DNA of 64,000 nucleotides from Lyngbya sp. PCC 8106 (GCF_000169095.1 NZ_AAVU01000004.1:175125-239124), one strand, 5' to 3'; shown: positions 25,073 through 34,768, counted from the stretch's first letter. The notes: generated from the letters alone by a model not told the origin. Numbers and translations: made by a program.

Positions 25073-26947
25073 ATGAAACAACAGTCTAAACGTGGGATTA
25101 CTTCGGAATTTCAATTTCAATTTAAACGGCTTTTCCTGACAGCAATTCTGCCCATCTTTGGGTTAGGTTTAATTGGTTGGATTGCTTTTTTCTGGAGTTT
25201 GGGGAAAACAGGCTTAGTCGATGAGACAGAACCCCTATTTGCGGAAGCCGCCCGTCAAATGTTGATTACGGGAGATTGGATCACGCCTTACTTTAATGAG
25301 GTTCCTCGCTTTGATAAGCCCCCTTTGATTTATTGGTTGATGGTGATTGCTTATCAGATCGTTGGGGTGAATGAGTGGGGTGTGCGTCTTCCTTCTGCGA
25401 TCGCTGCTTTTTTCTTAACTGTTTTTTGTTTTTATATTTTACTCTTTTATGTCAAAAATATCAAGATTAATCCTCAAAATTCTCCGACTTTAATTCAACC
25501 CAAGATTCTCTTTCATCCTTTACCTTGGACTGGTGCCGCTTTTATTGCATTTAATCCCGAAATGATTACTTGGGCTAGAATTGGTGTTTCGGATATGCTA
25601 TTAAATGCCTGTATAGGTTCGGCTTTATTTGCTTTTTTTCGGGGCTATGCTGAACCTCAGTCTATTAAATCTAATCAACAATCTAATCCAAGAATCTCAC
25701 CTTGGTATTTAGCTTTTTATATTTTTCTCGCTTTGGCTGTTTTAACTAAAGGGCCAATTGGTTGTATTTTACCCCTCTTTATTATTGGATCATTTACACT
25801 CTATCTGGGAAATAGTCAGAAAGTTTTACGAGAAATCCATCCATTTTTAGGAAGTATCATTTTTTTTGTTATTGTTTTACCTTGGTACATTTTAGTCACA
25901 TCCAAACATGGGTTTACCTATCTCAATGCTTTCTTTGGTTATCACAATTTTCAACGCTTTACTCAAGTCGTTAATCATCATGCGGCACCTTGGTATTTTT
26001 ATTTTATTGTAGTCTTAATTGGGTTTTTACCTTGGTCTGCTTATTTACCTGTTGCTATTTTTAGAACTCATTTTTGGCAGCGAAAATATTGGCAAACTCG
26101 TCCTAGAATTAAACAGTTAAAATTGTTTTCCTTCTTTTGGTTTGGATGTATTTTCTTGTTTTTTACAATTTCTGTTACTAAACTTCCGAGTTATATTTTA
26201 CCCTTAATTCCTGCTTCTGCATTGCTGAATGCCCTATTTTGGAATGATGTTTTTAAGTACAAAAAGAGGTTGACTATAGCTTCCAAAAGAAGAATAAAAA
26301 ATCGATTAATTCATCTTTCGTTTGGCTTGAATGTTGTTTGTGTCGCCGGGATTTCTATCCTGATTCTTTGGAGTTATCATTGGATAGGAGATGATCCTGA
26401 GATTCCCGATTTTCGAGAACAACTTCAGACTTCAGGATTACTCGAATACAGTGCATTAATTTGGATGATGACGGCTATATTGATTTTATTCTTCTGGTGG
26501 AAAAAACAACCGCAACGAATTATAACCGTTAATTTAATCGGGTTTGTCGCTTTTTTGATCTTTGCAATTATTCCCGCTAATCAATTATTTGATCTTCATC
26601 GCCAGCACCCCCTACGACAACTCGCGGAAACCGTCAGAATAGAAAGAGTCTTTCAAGAAAAATTAGTGATGATTGGCTTTAAGAAACCCAGTTTAGTTTT
26701 TTATACCCAAAATCCTGTACAATATTTCCAGTATTCTAGCGATGCTGTTGACTATCTTCGCACTCCTAGCATTCAAAAGACTCAACCCGATACTATTTTA
26801 ATCTTAGCTGCTCCCCAAGAAATTTTAAAGACAGGGTTACAAGTTCCGCAATACCAGCAACTTGATCAAGAAGGTATTTATCAACTCATTCGAGTCTCTA
26901 AACTCGCTCTATTAAACCTCGATAGCAATCAACTCCCTCGCTACTAA
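25073..26947 (+). CDS. GT39-family (ArnT/PMT-like) membrane glycosyltransferase
   Basis: ArnT-like enzymes move a sugar from a polyprenyl-phosphate carrier to an acceptor on the outer face of the membrane. The 624-residue product has about 11-12 membrane helices. The first outer loop holds the catalytic motif DETEPLFAEAARQM (Asp-Glu near residue 50) and FDKPPLIYWL, both diagnostic. LTKGPIGCILP marks a later conserved loop. The C-terminal soluble part (about 510-624) resembles the periplasmic domain of ArnT. The sugar and acceptor are not predictable. A UbiA-type lipid-sugar enzyme near 1-2 kb could supply a donor, but that is speculative. Confidence 0.9.
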   Translation: MKQQSKRGITSEFQFQFKRLFLTAILPIFGLGLIGWIAFFWSLGKTGLVDETEPLFAEAARQMLITGDWITPYFNEVPRFDKPPLIYWLMVIAYQIVGVNEWGVRLPSAIAAFFLTVFCFYILLFYVKNIKINPQNSPTLIQPKILFHPLPWTGAAFIAFNPEMITWARIGVSDMLLNACIGSALFAFFRGYAEPQSIKSNQQSNPRISPWYLAFYIFLALAVLTKGPIGCILPLFIIGSFTLYLGNSQKVLREIHPFLGSIIFFVIVLPWYILVTSKHGFTYLNAFFGYHNFQRFTQVVNHHAAPWYFYFIVVLIGFLPWSAYLPVAIFRTHFWQRKYWQTRPRIKQLKLFSFFWFGCIFLFFTISVTKLPSYILPLIPASALLNALFWNDVFKYKKRLTIASKRRIKNRLIHLSFGLNVVCVAGISILILWSYHWIGDDPEIPDFREQLQTSGLLEYSALIWMMTAILILFFWWKKQPQRIITVNLIGFVAFLIFAIIPANQLFDLHRQHPLRQLAETVRIERVFQEKLVMIGFKKPSLVFYTQNPVQYFQYSSDAVDYLRTPSIQKTQPDTILILAAPQEILKTGLQVPQYQQLDQEGIYQLIRVSKLALLNLDSNQLPRY

Positions 26948-27114
26948 TTCACCAACGGCTATTTTGGGATATTGGGTTTTAGGATAACATCTTTTAGGTG
27001 ACATTGAACAGCTTACCTTAAACTGAGCTTAACAGATGACAAATTATTCAGATTGTGAAATAATTTTCCTGTAAGATCCAACGACATGATATTAAGAGTA
27101 AAGATTTTTGTCAT

Positions 27115-28044
27115 ATGTTCAACTGGCTTAAAAAGTATCTAACCCTCACGTTTTCTACCCTGATCAAAAATAAATTAATCGGTTTGTTACTGATATTTGT
27201 TCTAGGTTTGAGTCTTTCAGGTGCTACAAAATCAGCAGTAACACCCTCAATTCGGGTTCCCATCCTCGGCTTTCATAATATTATTGACTTTGAAATCGCA
27301 AAACAGACAAAGATTCAACCCCTTTCCTTTGATCACGATTATGGTAAACGAGAAATCTATACGGTATTAAATTACTTAGTGGAAAACAACTATTGGTTTT
27401 TAACGAGTCAAGATTTGTTTACTTACTTTATTCAAAAATCAAAACCTATCCCTCCCGAATATTTAAACCGCAAACCTGTAATGATTACCTTTGATGATGG
27501 TTATTTAGGAGTCCATGAAAATGTTTTTCCAATTTTAAAAGACCTAGAAAAAAACTATGGTGAAAAAGTTAAAATTGTTCTCTTTATCAACCCAGGTTAT
27601 ATGGGAGTGAATCTCAAAGATTTTGTTCCTCATATGAGTTGTAATGATCTCAGAGATGGCTACAAACGAGGATTTTATGATATTCAGTCTCATGGGTTTG
27701 CTCATCAAAACCTCAGTAAATTAGATCTCAAAAACTTAGAACTTGAGTTAGAAAAATCCAAAACAAAACTCAGAGAATGTACAGCAGATTTAGACCCCAA
27801 TAAATGGGTCGCCGCTCATATTGCCTATCCCTACGGTTCAGTTAGCCAAAAAGTCGAAAAATATTTACCCAAATATCATTTAACTGGATACTTATATGAT
27901 GGAATTATTTCTCGACCTAACCGCCTCAGAAATCCTTTCCAAATTTCTAGAGTTCCTGTGAATCGTTATACAACACCTCTGCAATTAATTAGAATTGTGA
28001 ACCGAGCCACTCCAATTAAACAACTCGCTCTGAAAAACGGTTAA
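27115..28044 (+). CDS. Exported polysaccharide deacetylase family protein
   Basis: An N-terminal membrane segment (about 22-38) targets the protein outside the cytoplasm. The NodB-type domain follows: ITFDDGYLGV supplies the catalytic Asp and the metal-binding Asp, and SHGFAHQNLS supplies the two metal His residues. HIAYPYGSVSQKV is the motif 3 region. These enzymes remove N- or O-acetyl groups from cell-wall or matrix polysaccharides. It stands 167 bases downstream of the GT39 gene on the same strand and may share a role in the envelope. The 309-residue length is ordinary. Confidence 0.9.
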   Translation: MFNWLKKYLTLTFSTLIKNKLIGLLLIFVLGLSLSGATKSAVTPSIRVPILGFHNIIDFEIAKQTKIQPLSFDHDYGKREIYTVLNYLVENNYWFLTSQDLFTYFIQKSKPIPPEYLNRKPVMITFDDGYLGVHENVFPILKDLEKNYGEKVKIVLFINPGYMGVNLKDFVPHMSCNDLRDGYKRGFYDIQSHGFAHQNLSKLDLKNLELELEKSKTKLRECTADLDPNKWVAAHIAYPYGSVSQKVEKYLPKYHLTGYLYDGIISRPNRLRNPFQISRVPVNRYTTPLQLIRIVNRATPIKQLALKNG

Positions 28045-28148
28045 ATTTAAAGAGTCGAGAGCAACAGACAAAATCAAGAAAATTCTCTTTGAAGTGAGAC
28101 AGTAATCGATTAGAATTAAACACTAATCACCGTTATCGATTCATTCAA

Positions 28149-28970
28149 ATGATGCAATTGTTCTGGATTATTGTCACTTTTTTGGTTTTTAGCCTTCAAA
28201 TATTGGGAGGATATGCAAATCCCGCCTATGCCGCTTCTGGGAGTTTAGCCGAATCAACAGAGATCGTTCAAGACGTCGAGAACCTTCTCAACCAAGCCTT
28301 TGATGCCAGTAACACGGGAAAATTTGCCGAAGCAGAAACCTACTGGACTCAGATTATTAAACAGTACCCCGATAACGCTGCAATGTGGAGTAATCGGGGT
28401 AATGTTCGTGTGAGTCAAAATAAGATAGAAGCAGCCCTTTCTGACTACAATAAAGCTATAGAACTCGCTCCTAATGCCCCTGATCCCTATTTAAACCGAG
28501 GCGTTGCTTATGAGCGCCTAGAACGTTGGCAAGATGCGATCGCAGACTACAATCATGTATTAGAACTCTCCGGCGAAGATGCCGTGGCATACAACAACCG
28601 AGGCAATGCCGAAGCGGGTTTAGGGGATTGGAAAGCCGCCATTATTGATTATGAAACCGCAGCAGAACTTGATCCCAATTATGCCTTTGCTCGGGCAAAT
28701 TATGCCTTAGCGCTCTATCAAGACGGACAAACTGAAAAAGCAATTCGCACGATGAAAAATCTAGTTCGTAAATATCCTAATTTTGCCGATATGCGAGCCG
28801 CTTTAAGTGCGTGTTTGTGGGAAAAAGGCAAACGTGGAGAAGCGGAAAGTAATTGGGTTGCTGTGATTGGACTCGATGGGCGGTACAAAGATCTTGAATG
28901 GGTTACTCAAGTGCGTCGTTGGCCACCTGAAGTGGTCAATGCCTTGGATAAGTTTCTTAATTTGCAGTAA
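28149..28970 (+). CDS. Exported TPR-repeat protein
   Basis: A signal peptide (about 1-29, ending AYA) precedes four to five tetratricopeptide repeats between residues 38 and 215. Clear examples are AAMWSNRGNVRVSQNKIEAA, APDPYLNRGVAYERLERWQDA and AVAYNNRGNAEAGLGDWKAA. TPR arrays are protein-binding scaffolds; in cyanobacteria such lumenal or periplasmic TPR proteins often assist photosystem or envelope assembly. Its stop overlaps the convergent HAD gene by 14 bases. No partner can be named. Confidence 0.88.
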   Translation: MMQLFWIIVTFLVFSLQILGGYANPAYAASGSLAESTEIVQDVENLLNQAFDASNTGKFAEAETYWTQIIKQYPDNAAMWSNRGNVRVSQNKIEAALSDYNKAIELAPNAPDPYLNRGVAYERLERWQDAIADYNHVLELSGEDAVAYNNRGNAEAGLGDWKAAIIDYETAAELDPNYAFARANYALALYQDGQTEKAIRTMKNLVRKYPNFADMRAALSACLWEKGKRGEAESNWVAVIGLDGRYKDLEWVTQVRRWPPEVVNALDKFLNLQ

Positions 28971-29790
28971 CCATCTGTTCGATCACAACAGCAGCTAATT
29001 GTTCAACACTCGGCAGAACCATAATAGCACCTGCGGTTCTCAGGGTTTGACGGTAAGCTTGAGCCTGCTCTGAGTTTTGTTGAACATGAGGAGGTAACAC
29101 CCCCACACCTATCCAAGCCCGCTCAGGTTGCTGCTCAGAGGCTCGTTGAACAGTGTACATATCCGCAACGGTATCACCCACATACACAACAGTTGTTGAG
29201 TTCTCTGGCTGTAACTGTTCAACTGCCATCAATAATCCTGTCGGATCGGGTTTTCCCGGTGCATCCTCCATCGCCACTAGCACAGGTGAAACCAACCCTA
29301 ACTTCCCCGTCAGAGCGTATAAAGCCTCATCCCGCATCGCTCCGCTAAAGAATCCCCAACCGATATTCGCTTGAGTTAACTGTTCAAAGTATGTGGGTTC
29401 ACACAGCAACGGTTCTGAGCAAATATAGCCGGTCCAATGATCGGGATCAGGGCCTCGATAGCGGGATTGAAAAAATGCAATTAAATCATCATAGTTGAGA
29501 TCAATCGGGTTACGAGATAAACCAACAGTAACCGCAGACTCGTTTGGGTTGGGGGAAGGGATGGAATTCGGTTGATGTTCAAAATACCGATAGATTAGTT
29601 CCCGAGACGCTTCCCAATCATTATTCCAAATGCCCTCAGACTTTAGGCTGTCGATGTCTTGGAGAGTGGGGCGATAGGCATTTTGGGTAAAATGTTCTAC
29701 CGTGTCAGCGATCGCCCGTCGATAGGAACCACCCACATCCCGAATTACACCGTCAATATCAAAAATTGCAATGGCTTTCATCGATCTCAC
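28957..29790 (-). CDS. HAD-superfamily IA hydrolase (TIGR01548-like)
   Basis: The nucleophile motif is FDIDGVIRDVGGSYRRAI at the start (DxDGV with both Asp). FFSGAMRDEA supplies the motif 2 Ser/Thr region, APGKPDP the motif 3 Lys, and YVGDTVADM the motif 4 acidic pair. This matches a cyanobacterial subgroup of HAD phosphatases (HAD-SF-IA-hyp1) of unknown substrate. A start at the second Met (29781) is also possible. The 3' end overlaps the TPR gene on the other strand by 14 bases. Confidence 0.87.
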   Translation of the reverse strand: MRSMKAIAIFDIDGVIRDVGGSYRRAIADTVEHFTQNAYRPTLQDIDSLKSEGIWNNDWEASRELIYRYFEHQPNSIPSPNPNESAVTVGLSRNPIDLNYDDLIAFFQSRYRGPDPDHWTGYICSEPLLCEPTYFEQLTQANIGWGFFSGAMRDEALYALTGKLGLVSPVLVAMEDAPGKPDPTGLLMAVEQLQPENSTTVVYVGDTVADMYTVQRASEQQPERAWIGVGVLPPHVQQNSEQAQAYRQTLRTAGAIMVLPSVEQLAAVVIEQMVTAN

Positions 29791-29874
29791 TTGCAGAATG
29801 AACTATCCACTCAATAGCACAGAAGTCGAATGCTGTGATAGAGTAGTAGGTTGTAATATTTTTTAAAATTGCCG

Positions 29875-30192
29875 ATGGAAACAGAAGTATCGCAGGATCG
29901 ATTTGTACTCAAGGTCTTGTGGCTCGACGACAACGTAGCATTAGCCGTAGACCAAATTGTGGGTAAAGGTTCTAGCCCTTTAACCTCTTACTTTTTCTGG
30001 CCAAGAAATGACGCCTGGGAACAGCTCAAAACTGAAATGGAATCTAAACGTTGGATTTCAGATATTGAGCGGGTTGAGTTGCTCAACAAAGCAACCGAAG
30101 TGATCAACTATTGGCAAGAAGAAGGCAGAGGGCGTCCGCTAACAGAAGCTCAAGCGAAGTTTCCTGAAGTCATCTTTACAGGAAGTAGCTGA
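29875..30192 (+). CDS. ycf65: Plastid-type ribosomal protein PSRP-3 (Ycf65-like, cS23)
   Basis: The 105-residue product is highly typical: FVLKVLWLDDNVALAVDQIVGKG, SPLTSYFFWPRNDAWEQLK, then RVELLNKATEVINYWQEEG and a KFPEVIFTGSS ending. It is a small subunit ribosomal protein found only in cyanobacteria and plastids. ATG 29875 is chosen; an in-frame TTG two codons earlier is less likely. The gene is monocistronic and has a strong terminator about 50 bases downstream. It diverges from the HAD gene, sharing an 80-base promoter region. Confidence 0.95.
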   Translation: METEVSQDRFVLKVLWLDDNVALAVDQIVGKGSSPLTSYFFWPRNDAWEQLKTEMESKRWISDIERVELLNKATEVINYWQEEGRGRPLTEAQAKFPEVIFTGSS

Positions 30193-30244
30193 ACAGTTCA
30201 GTCGGTTCTATTTTCGATTCGGTGAACTTGCCCCTTGAACTGGA

Positions 30245-30276
30245 GCCTACCTGCTGTGTAGGCTTTTGGTTTTTTT
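30245..30276 (+). terminator. Rho-independent terminator of the PSRP-3 gene
   Basis: GCCTAC (30245-30250) pairs with GTAGGC (30258-30263) around a seven-base loop, followed by TTTTGG and a run of seven T. It is located 53 bases after the stop codon. Confidence 0.88.
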
Positions 30277-30460
30277 GGAGTCTTGAATGCTCACAGTTAA
30301 ACTATCTGAAGACTTGATCAGTCGGGAGATTGCAGCAAGTGGACAGACAAATCGGGTGTGAAATCCGGTGATCTTTGTGAATAGTTGTCATCAATAGCTG
30401 ATAATATCGGTAAAATCACCATGACTTTCCTCTCCCTACAACCGCGATTAATTTAAGCAA

Positions 30461-31498
30461 GTGAGCATGAGATTACAAGACTTTCTGGGAACAGATATCA
30501 AGTATGATGTCAAGAAAATTGATGCTGACCCCGAACTGAGTCGTCAGATTCAGATTCGCCTGATTGATTTGGGACTCCTTGATCCCCCGCCTGATGGGAT
30601 ATTTGGCCCCAAGTCAACGGCAGCCCTTCATCGATTTCAAAAGTTAATGAAATGTAGTGAATCGGGATTCTTAGGTGCTATCACTGCTGAGAAATTAATT
30701 GAAACAAAACTCGCAGATATTCCCATTCCTACCCCCATTCTAAAAACAGTTAAAAGTACCGTTTTTAAGGTGAAACCGATTGCTTCTTCTCAGTTAAGCG
30801 ATTCCGAAAAATTTCCCCTAGCCGGAGGTCAAGAGTTTGCGATTTTGGCTCATGATCCGATTCGAGGACATTTGAGAGTTGCACTTCGCAGTGAAAGCTT
30901 CGGTGGATATTCAATGTTATATATTTGGGGGCCTCATGCGGAAATTTATGAAGAAGATAAGTTAGTTTATCCTAAGCGTTTACCTACAAGTTATCGACTG
31001 GATAATGTTCCATACCGCTTTCAACTCGATAATTGGTTTAACCCGACTGGGGCTTGTAATGTGACTTCAATTGCCATGTGTTTGGAGTATTTCAAAGCGC
31101 CCAGACGGATTAGTTATGGACAGTTTGAAGATGAACTGTATGAATATGCACTGAACCGAGGCTACAGTCGCCACAATCCCTATGATTTAGCCCGAATTGT
31201 TAGAGATTATGGCTGTCAAGATTATTTTACAGAATATGCCATTATTGAAGATGTTCAAGACTGGGTTTCGGCAGGAAATCCGGCTGTGATTCATGGCTAC
31301 TTTACCTCGTTTGGTCATATCCTTGTTGTGGTTGGATATGATGAATACGGATTTATTGTTCATGATCCCTATGGAGAGTGGTTTTCTACAGGATATCGTA
31401 CCGATTTAAGTGGTGCTTATCTACATTATTCTTATGGATTAATTCGGCGACTTTGTATCCCTGATGGTAATTTTTGGGTTCATTTTATTTCTAAGTAA
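30461..31498 (+). CDS. C39-family cysteine peptidase with peptidoglycan-binding domain
   Basis: The N-terminal part (about 20-75) is a PG_binding_1 domain: IQIRLIDLGLLDPPPDGIFGPKSTAALHRFQ. A linker and a beta-rich region follow. The C-terminal domain is a C39-like papain-fold peptidase, with the catalytic Cys in PTGACNVTSIAM, His in FGHILVVVGYDE and Asp in VHDPYG. No signal peptide is visible, which is odd for a wall-binding protein. Start choice lies between GTG 30461 and ATG 30467. It may act on peptidoglycan or a wall-bound peptide; the substrate is unknown. Confidence 0.87.
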   Translation: MSMRLQDFLGTDIKYDVKKIDADPELSRQIQIRLIDLGLLDPPPDGIFGPKSTAALHRFQKLMKCSESGFLGAITAEKLIETKLADIPIPTPILKTVKSTVFKVKPIASSQLSDSEKFPLAGGQEFAILAHDPIRGHLRVALRSESFGGYSMLYIWGPHAEIYEEDKLVYPKRLPTSYRLDNVPYRFQLDNWFNPTGACNVTSIAMCLEYFKAPRRISYGQFEDELYEYALNRGYSRHNPYDLARIVRDYGCQDYFTEYAIIEDVQDWVSAGNPAVIHGYFTSFGHILVVVGYDEYGFIVHDPYGEWFSTGYRTDLSGAYLHYSYGLIRRLCIPDGNFWVHFISK

Positions 31499-31561
31499 AG
31501 TTATTGAGAGACAGGGGCAAATGATCAATTCAACTCGTGAATTAATTGTCCGTTTCTCACT

Positions 31562-32461
31562 TTAAACGGTTCGACTAAACGGATAATTCATTCCCCAATC
31601 TCCCTGACCCAATTTCATACTCAAATCTAGCCAAGTTGAACGGGTAATTGGGGCGCTGGTTGAGATATAGTCAACACCCGTTTCTGCAACGCTGCGGATG
31701 GTTTCTAGGGTAATATTGCCAGAAGCTTCGATTTTAATTCGATCATTTTCAGCGCGTATTTTCTCCACTGCCTCAGACATCATTTTCAGCGGCATATTAT
31801 CTAGCATAATAATATCAGCTTTATTCTCTAACGCCGTCTGAACTTGTTCGAGGGTTTCTGTTTCGACTTCTATGGTCAGAGTATAGGGAATACTTCCTCG
31901 AATTTGGGCGATCGCTGCTTGTATTCCTCCGGCTGCTGCGATATGATTATCTTTGATCATCACCGCATCATCGAGTCCTAGACGATGATTTTTTGCCCCT
32001 CCGACTTGGGTTGCATATTTTTCTAATAGTCGCAGTCCTGGCGTGGTTTTACGGGTGTCTACCAGTTGTGTCGGTAAGTCAGCAATGGCTTCAGCGTATC
32101 GGTTTGTCATAGTCGCAATTCCACTTAACCGCATCGCTAGATTCAAGGCGACTCGTTCCCCAGTTAACAAGGCTTCTAATGGCCCTTTGAGTTGGGCAAT
32201 CATTTGGCCAGCTTCACACCATTGTCCCTCGGTAATCATCGGTGTAAACTTTACTTCTCTATCTAACAGTTCAAACACTCGCGCCGCTACCGTTAATCCC
32301 GCCACCATTCCCGATTCTTTCACCACCCAATGAGCGCTTCCTAACGGATGATTTTGCAAGAACAGACTCGCTGTGGTGCGATCGCCTCGACCAATATCTT
32401 CACAAAGCCATTGTTGTAGGAGTGGGTCTAAAACAATCGGGGGAGGTAAAATTGCGTTCAT
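31562..32461 (-). CDS. nadC: Nicotinate-nucleotide pyrophosphorylase (carboxylating)
   Basis: NadC converts quinolinate and PRPP to nicotinate mononucleotide with loss of CO2, in de novo NAD synthesis. The 299-residue product has the family blocks EDIGRGDRTT, LTGERVALNLAMRLSGIAT, DTRKTTPGLRLLEKYA and the HRLGLDDAVMIKDNH active-site region. EVETETLEQ, DIIMLDNMP and EASGNITLE follow. It lies just downstream of the terminator of the 5S gene on the same strand. No nadA or nadB is present nearby. Confidence 0.96.
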   Translation of the reverse strand: MNAILPPPIVLDPLLQQWLCEDIGRGDRTTASLFLQNHPLGSAHWVVKESGMVAGLTVAARVFELLDREVKFTPMITEGQWCEAGQMIAQLKGPLEALLTGERVALNLAMRLSGIATMTNRYAEAIADLPTQLVDTRKTTPGLRLLEKYATQVGGAKNHRLGLDDAVMIKDNHIAAAGGIQAAIAQIRGSIPYTLTIEVETETLEQVQTALENKADIIMLDNMPLKMMSEAVEKIRAENDRIKIEASGNITLETIRSVAETGVDYISTSAPITRSTWLDLSMKLGQGDWGMNYPFSRTV

Positions 32462-32489
32462 GGTTTGTGATTGATTAACACATATCCAT

Positions 32490-32541
32490 CAAAAACTAGA
32501 GCCTCTTTCCGTTTATCACTGGATAAGAAGCTCTAGTTTTA
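32490..32541 (-). terminator. Terminator of the 5S rRNA gene
   Basis: Read on the minus strand, AAACTAGAGC (from 32540) pairs with GCTCTAGTTT (ending near 32492), followed by TTTG. The stem encloses further complementary bases (CTTCTTATCC against GGAAAGAGG, imperfect). It begins about 8 bases after the 3' end of 5S rRNA and ends about 30 bases before the nadC start. Confidence 0.8.
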
Positions 32542-32547
32542 TATTTA

Positions 32548-32664
32548 TCCTGGCATCGAGCTATTTTCCCAGGCAGCTACCCACCAAGTATCTTCGCCGT
32601 GTCAACGTTTCACATCCGAGTTCGAGATGGATCGGTGTGGTTCCATCGAGCCATAGACACCAGA
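32548..32664 (-). rRNA. rrf: 5S ribosomal RNA, solitary
   Basis: The minus strand encodes a complete 5S rRNA of about 117 bases. The 5' end TCTGGTGTC pairs over nine positions with the 3' end GATGCCAGG (with wobble pairs). The conserved core is present: GGAACCACACCGATCCATC, CGAACTCGGATGTGAAAC, and AAAATAGCTCGATGCCAGG. There is no 23S or 16S sequence on either side: nadC is 86 bases downstream and rnj 250 bases upstream. It has its own promoter and terminator, so it should be transcribed independently. Ends are estimated to within a few bases. Confidence 0.92.
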
Positions 32665-32749
32665 AAAGCTTTTAAATGCTTCCTTATGTCTTTGAGTTGA
32701 CCAGAAGTTGCGTTTTTTTGCGTTCTTCTGTAACCTTCGACAACTATTA

Positions 32750-32778
32750 ATATTACAGAGCTTTCGCGAGATTGTCAA
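32750..32778 (-). promoter_or_regulatory. Consensus sigma-70 promoter of the solitary 5S gene
   Basis: On the minus strand TTGACA (32773-32778) and TAATAT (32750-32755) are separated by exactly 17 bases. This is a near-perfect -35/-10 pair. Transcription would begin about 80 bases before the mature 5S end, leaving a leader that must be trimmed. Confidence 0.85.
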
Positions 32779-32914
32779 CCCCTTTTCCCAAAAATCTTTT
32801 TCAGCTTCGTTGTTGCGTTTTAGCGCACTCCGGGTATCACCGAGGTTGAAGTCAAGGACAAAGAATGGGCTATTTAACAAACCCACCCTCTGTTATTGAA
32901 GTGATTGCGACACT

Positions 32915-34768
32915 TTAAGACGCTACTCTAGCCGCAGTGCGAGTCCGTCGCCGTCCAGTTGTTTTTGGTGCGGGTTTCTCCTCTTGTTCAACATCATCAG
33001 AGATCTCCACATCCGGAGTATTCATCAGCAACACCACTAACGGATTACTTCTGTTCAGTTCCCGTTTGAGCGATCGCTCAATTGCACGTTCAACTTGAGT
33101 TTCTACCCCTACCCAGTCTACTTCTTTTTGGCCCTCAAAAGACCGCACAAACTCTGACCAGCGATTATTCAAAGTAGATTCAATCGCTTTATTAATTGAC
33201 ATCTGTAGCACAGTCTGGTCTACAGAGGTGACAACACCTCGGAAATGAATCTTCGGCTGTGCAATTAACTTACCCTCTAGGTCAACCGCCACAGCAACGG
33301 TTACAACTCCATCTTCAGCCAGTTGACGCCGTTCCTGCATGACATCATCTTTCACTACACCTGTGCGGGAAGAATCAACAGGTTCAACCCCTGCTTTCAC
33401 TCGGTCGATCACACCAATAGAATCTTTGGTCAGTTCGACCACATCCCCATTATCGATGATGATCATATTTTCGGCAGGAATTCCCATACTTTGAGCAATT
33501 TGAGAATGTTTAATCAACATCCGATGTTCACCATGGACGGGAACAAAGAATTTTGGACGAGTTAACGCCAGCATTAATTTGTGATCTTCCTGACAGCCAT
33601 GACCTGAAACATGAATGCCGTGATGACGACCATAAATCACGTTAGCCCCTAACATCATCAGCTTATCAATGGTATTGACAACTGCGATGGTATTACCCGG
33701 AATCGGATTGGCAGAGAAGACGACTGTATCACCTTGCTTAATATTAATTTGTCGGTGAGCGCCATTGGCAATCCGAGTCATAGCTGAAAGCGGTTCTCCT
33801 TGTGATCCGGTGGTGAGAATTAACACCTTATCATCGGGTGTATCTCGCAACGTATTCAATGGAATAAACAGATCATCTTGACATTTTATATACCCCAAAT
33901 TTCGGGCATGAGCAATCACATTCAGCATCGACCGACCGACAACGGCGACTGAACGACCTTGTTTTTGGGCAATATCCAAAATAATATTGAGCCGATGTAC
34001 TGAAGAGGCAAAGGTGGTGACTAAAATACGTCCCGGTGCTTGTGAAAAAATCCGATCTAAGTTGGGATAAACTGAACTTTCTGAGGGTGTAAATCCCGGA
34101 ACTTCTGCATTAGTCGAATCACTCAACAAGCACTGAACCCCTTTTTCGCCGTATTCTGCGAGTCGTTGAAGATCAAAGTGTTCTCCATCGACTGGGGTGT
34201 GATCAATCTTGAAGTCACCACTATGAATGACGACACCGACCGGAGTATTAATCGCCACGGTGAAACTATCAGCTATCGAATGAGTATTACGGATATATTC
34301 AACCAGGAAACTCTTGCCAATTCTGACAATTTCTCGGGGACGAACACTTCTTAACTCAGTGCGATCCGAAACGCCAGCTTCTTCTAATTTACCCTGAAGT
34401 AATGCCATCGCTAGTCGAGGGCCGTAAATGACGGGAATATCAAATTGTTTCAGGTGAAACGCGATACCGCCAATATGATCTTCGTGACCGTGAGTCACGA
34501 TCATGCCTTTGATTTTATGGCGATTTTCCCGTAGATAAGTGACATCAGGGAGAACAATATTAACGCCGTGCATTCCGTCTGTGGGAAAGGCTAGTCCAGC
34601 ATCGAGGAGAATGATTTCATCGTCATATTCAAATACACAGGTATTCTTACCAATTTCATGTAAACCACCTAAAGGAATGATCTTTAAGCCAGTACCATCA
34701 CTTTTACTGAGGGGTTTACGAACTGAATTTTTACTTTTAATGATGGGTGTTGTTCCGTTTTTAACCAT
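32915..34768 (-). CDS. rnj: Ribonuclease J
   Basis: RNase J is a metallo-beta-lactamase and beta-CASP nuclease with endo- and 5'-exonuclease activity, central to RNA decay in cyanobacteria. The metal site HGHEDHIGG is near residue 79, and SDSTNAEVPG and HSGDFKIDHTP follow. The beta-CASP motifs TTFASSVHR and the C-terminal HGEHR region are intact. The last 30 residues are a basic Thr/Arg-rich tail. I used ATG 34768 (MVKNGTTP), preceded by AAAAAGG; an upstream TTG start at 34804 is less likely. It follows dapA and asd on the same strand. Confidence 0.95.
   Translation of the reverse strand: MVKNGTTPIIKSKNSVRKPLSKSDGTGLKIIPLGGLHEIGKNTCVFEYDDEIILLDAGLAFPTDGMHGVNIVLPDVTYLRENRHKIKGMIVTHGHEDHIGGIAFHLKQFDIPVIYGPRLAMALLQGKLEEAGVSDRTELRSVRPREIVRIGKSFLVEYIRNTHSIADSFTVAINTPVGVVIHSGDFKIDHTPVDGEHFDLQRLAEYGEKGVQCLLSDSTNAEVPGFTPSESSVYPNLDRIFSQAPGRILVTTFASSVHRLNIILDIAQKQGRSVAVVGRSMLNVIAHARNLGYIKCQDDLFIPLNTLRDTPDDKVLILTTGSQGEPLSAMTRIANGAHRQINIKQGDTVVFSANPIPGNTIAVVNTIDKLMMLGANVIYGRHHGIHVSGHGCQEDHKLMLALTRPKFFVPVHGEHRMLIKHSQIAQSMGIPAENMIIIDNGDVVELTKDSIGVIDRVKAGVEPVDSSRTGVVKDDVMQERRQLAEDGVVTVAVAVDLEGKLIAQPKIHFRGVVTSVDQTVLQMSINKAIESTLNNRWSEFVRSFEGQKEVDWVGVETQVERAIERSLKRELNRSNPLVVLLMNTPDVEISDDVEQEEKPAPKTTGRRRTRTAARVAS

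Noticed and set aside
32602..32886. Minus-strand frame of 94 codons over the 5S gene and its promoter
   Set aside because: It spans the 5S rRNA, its leader and its promoter; the protein has no family resemblance.
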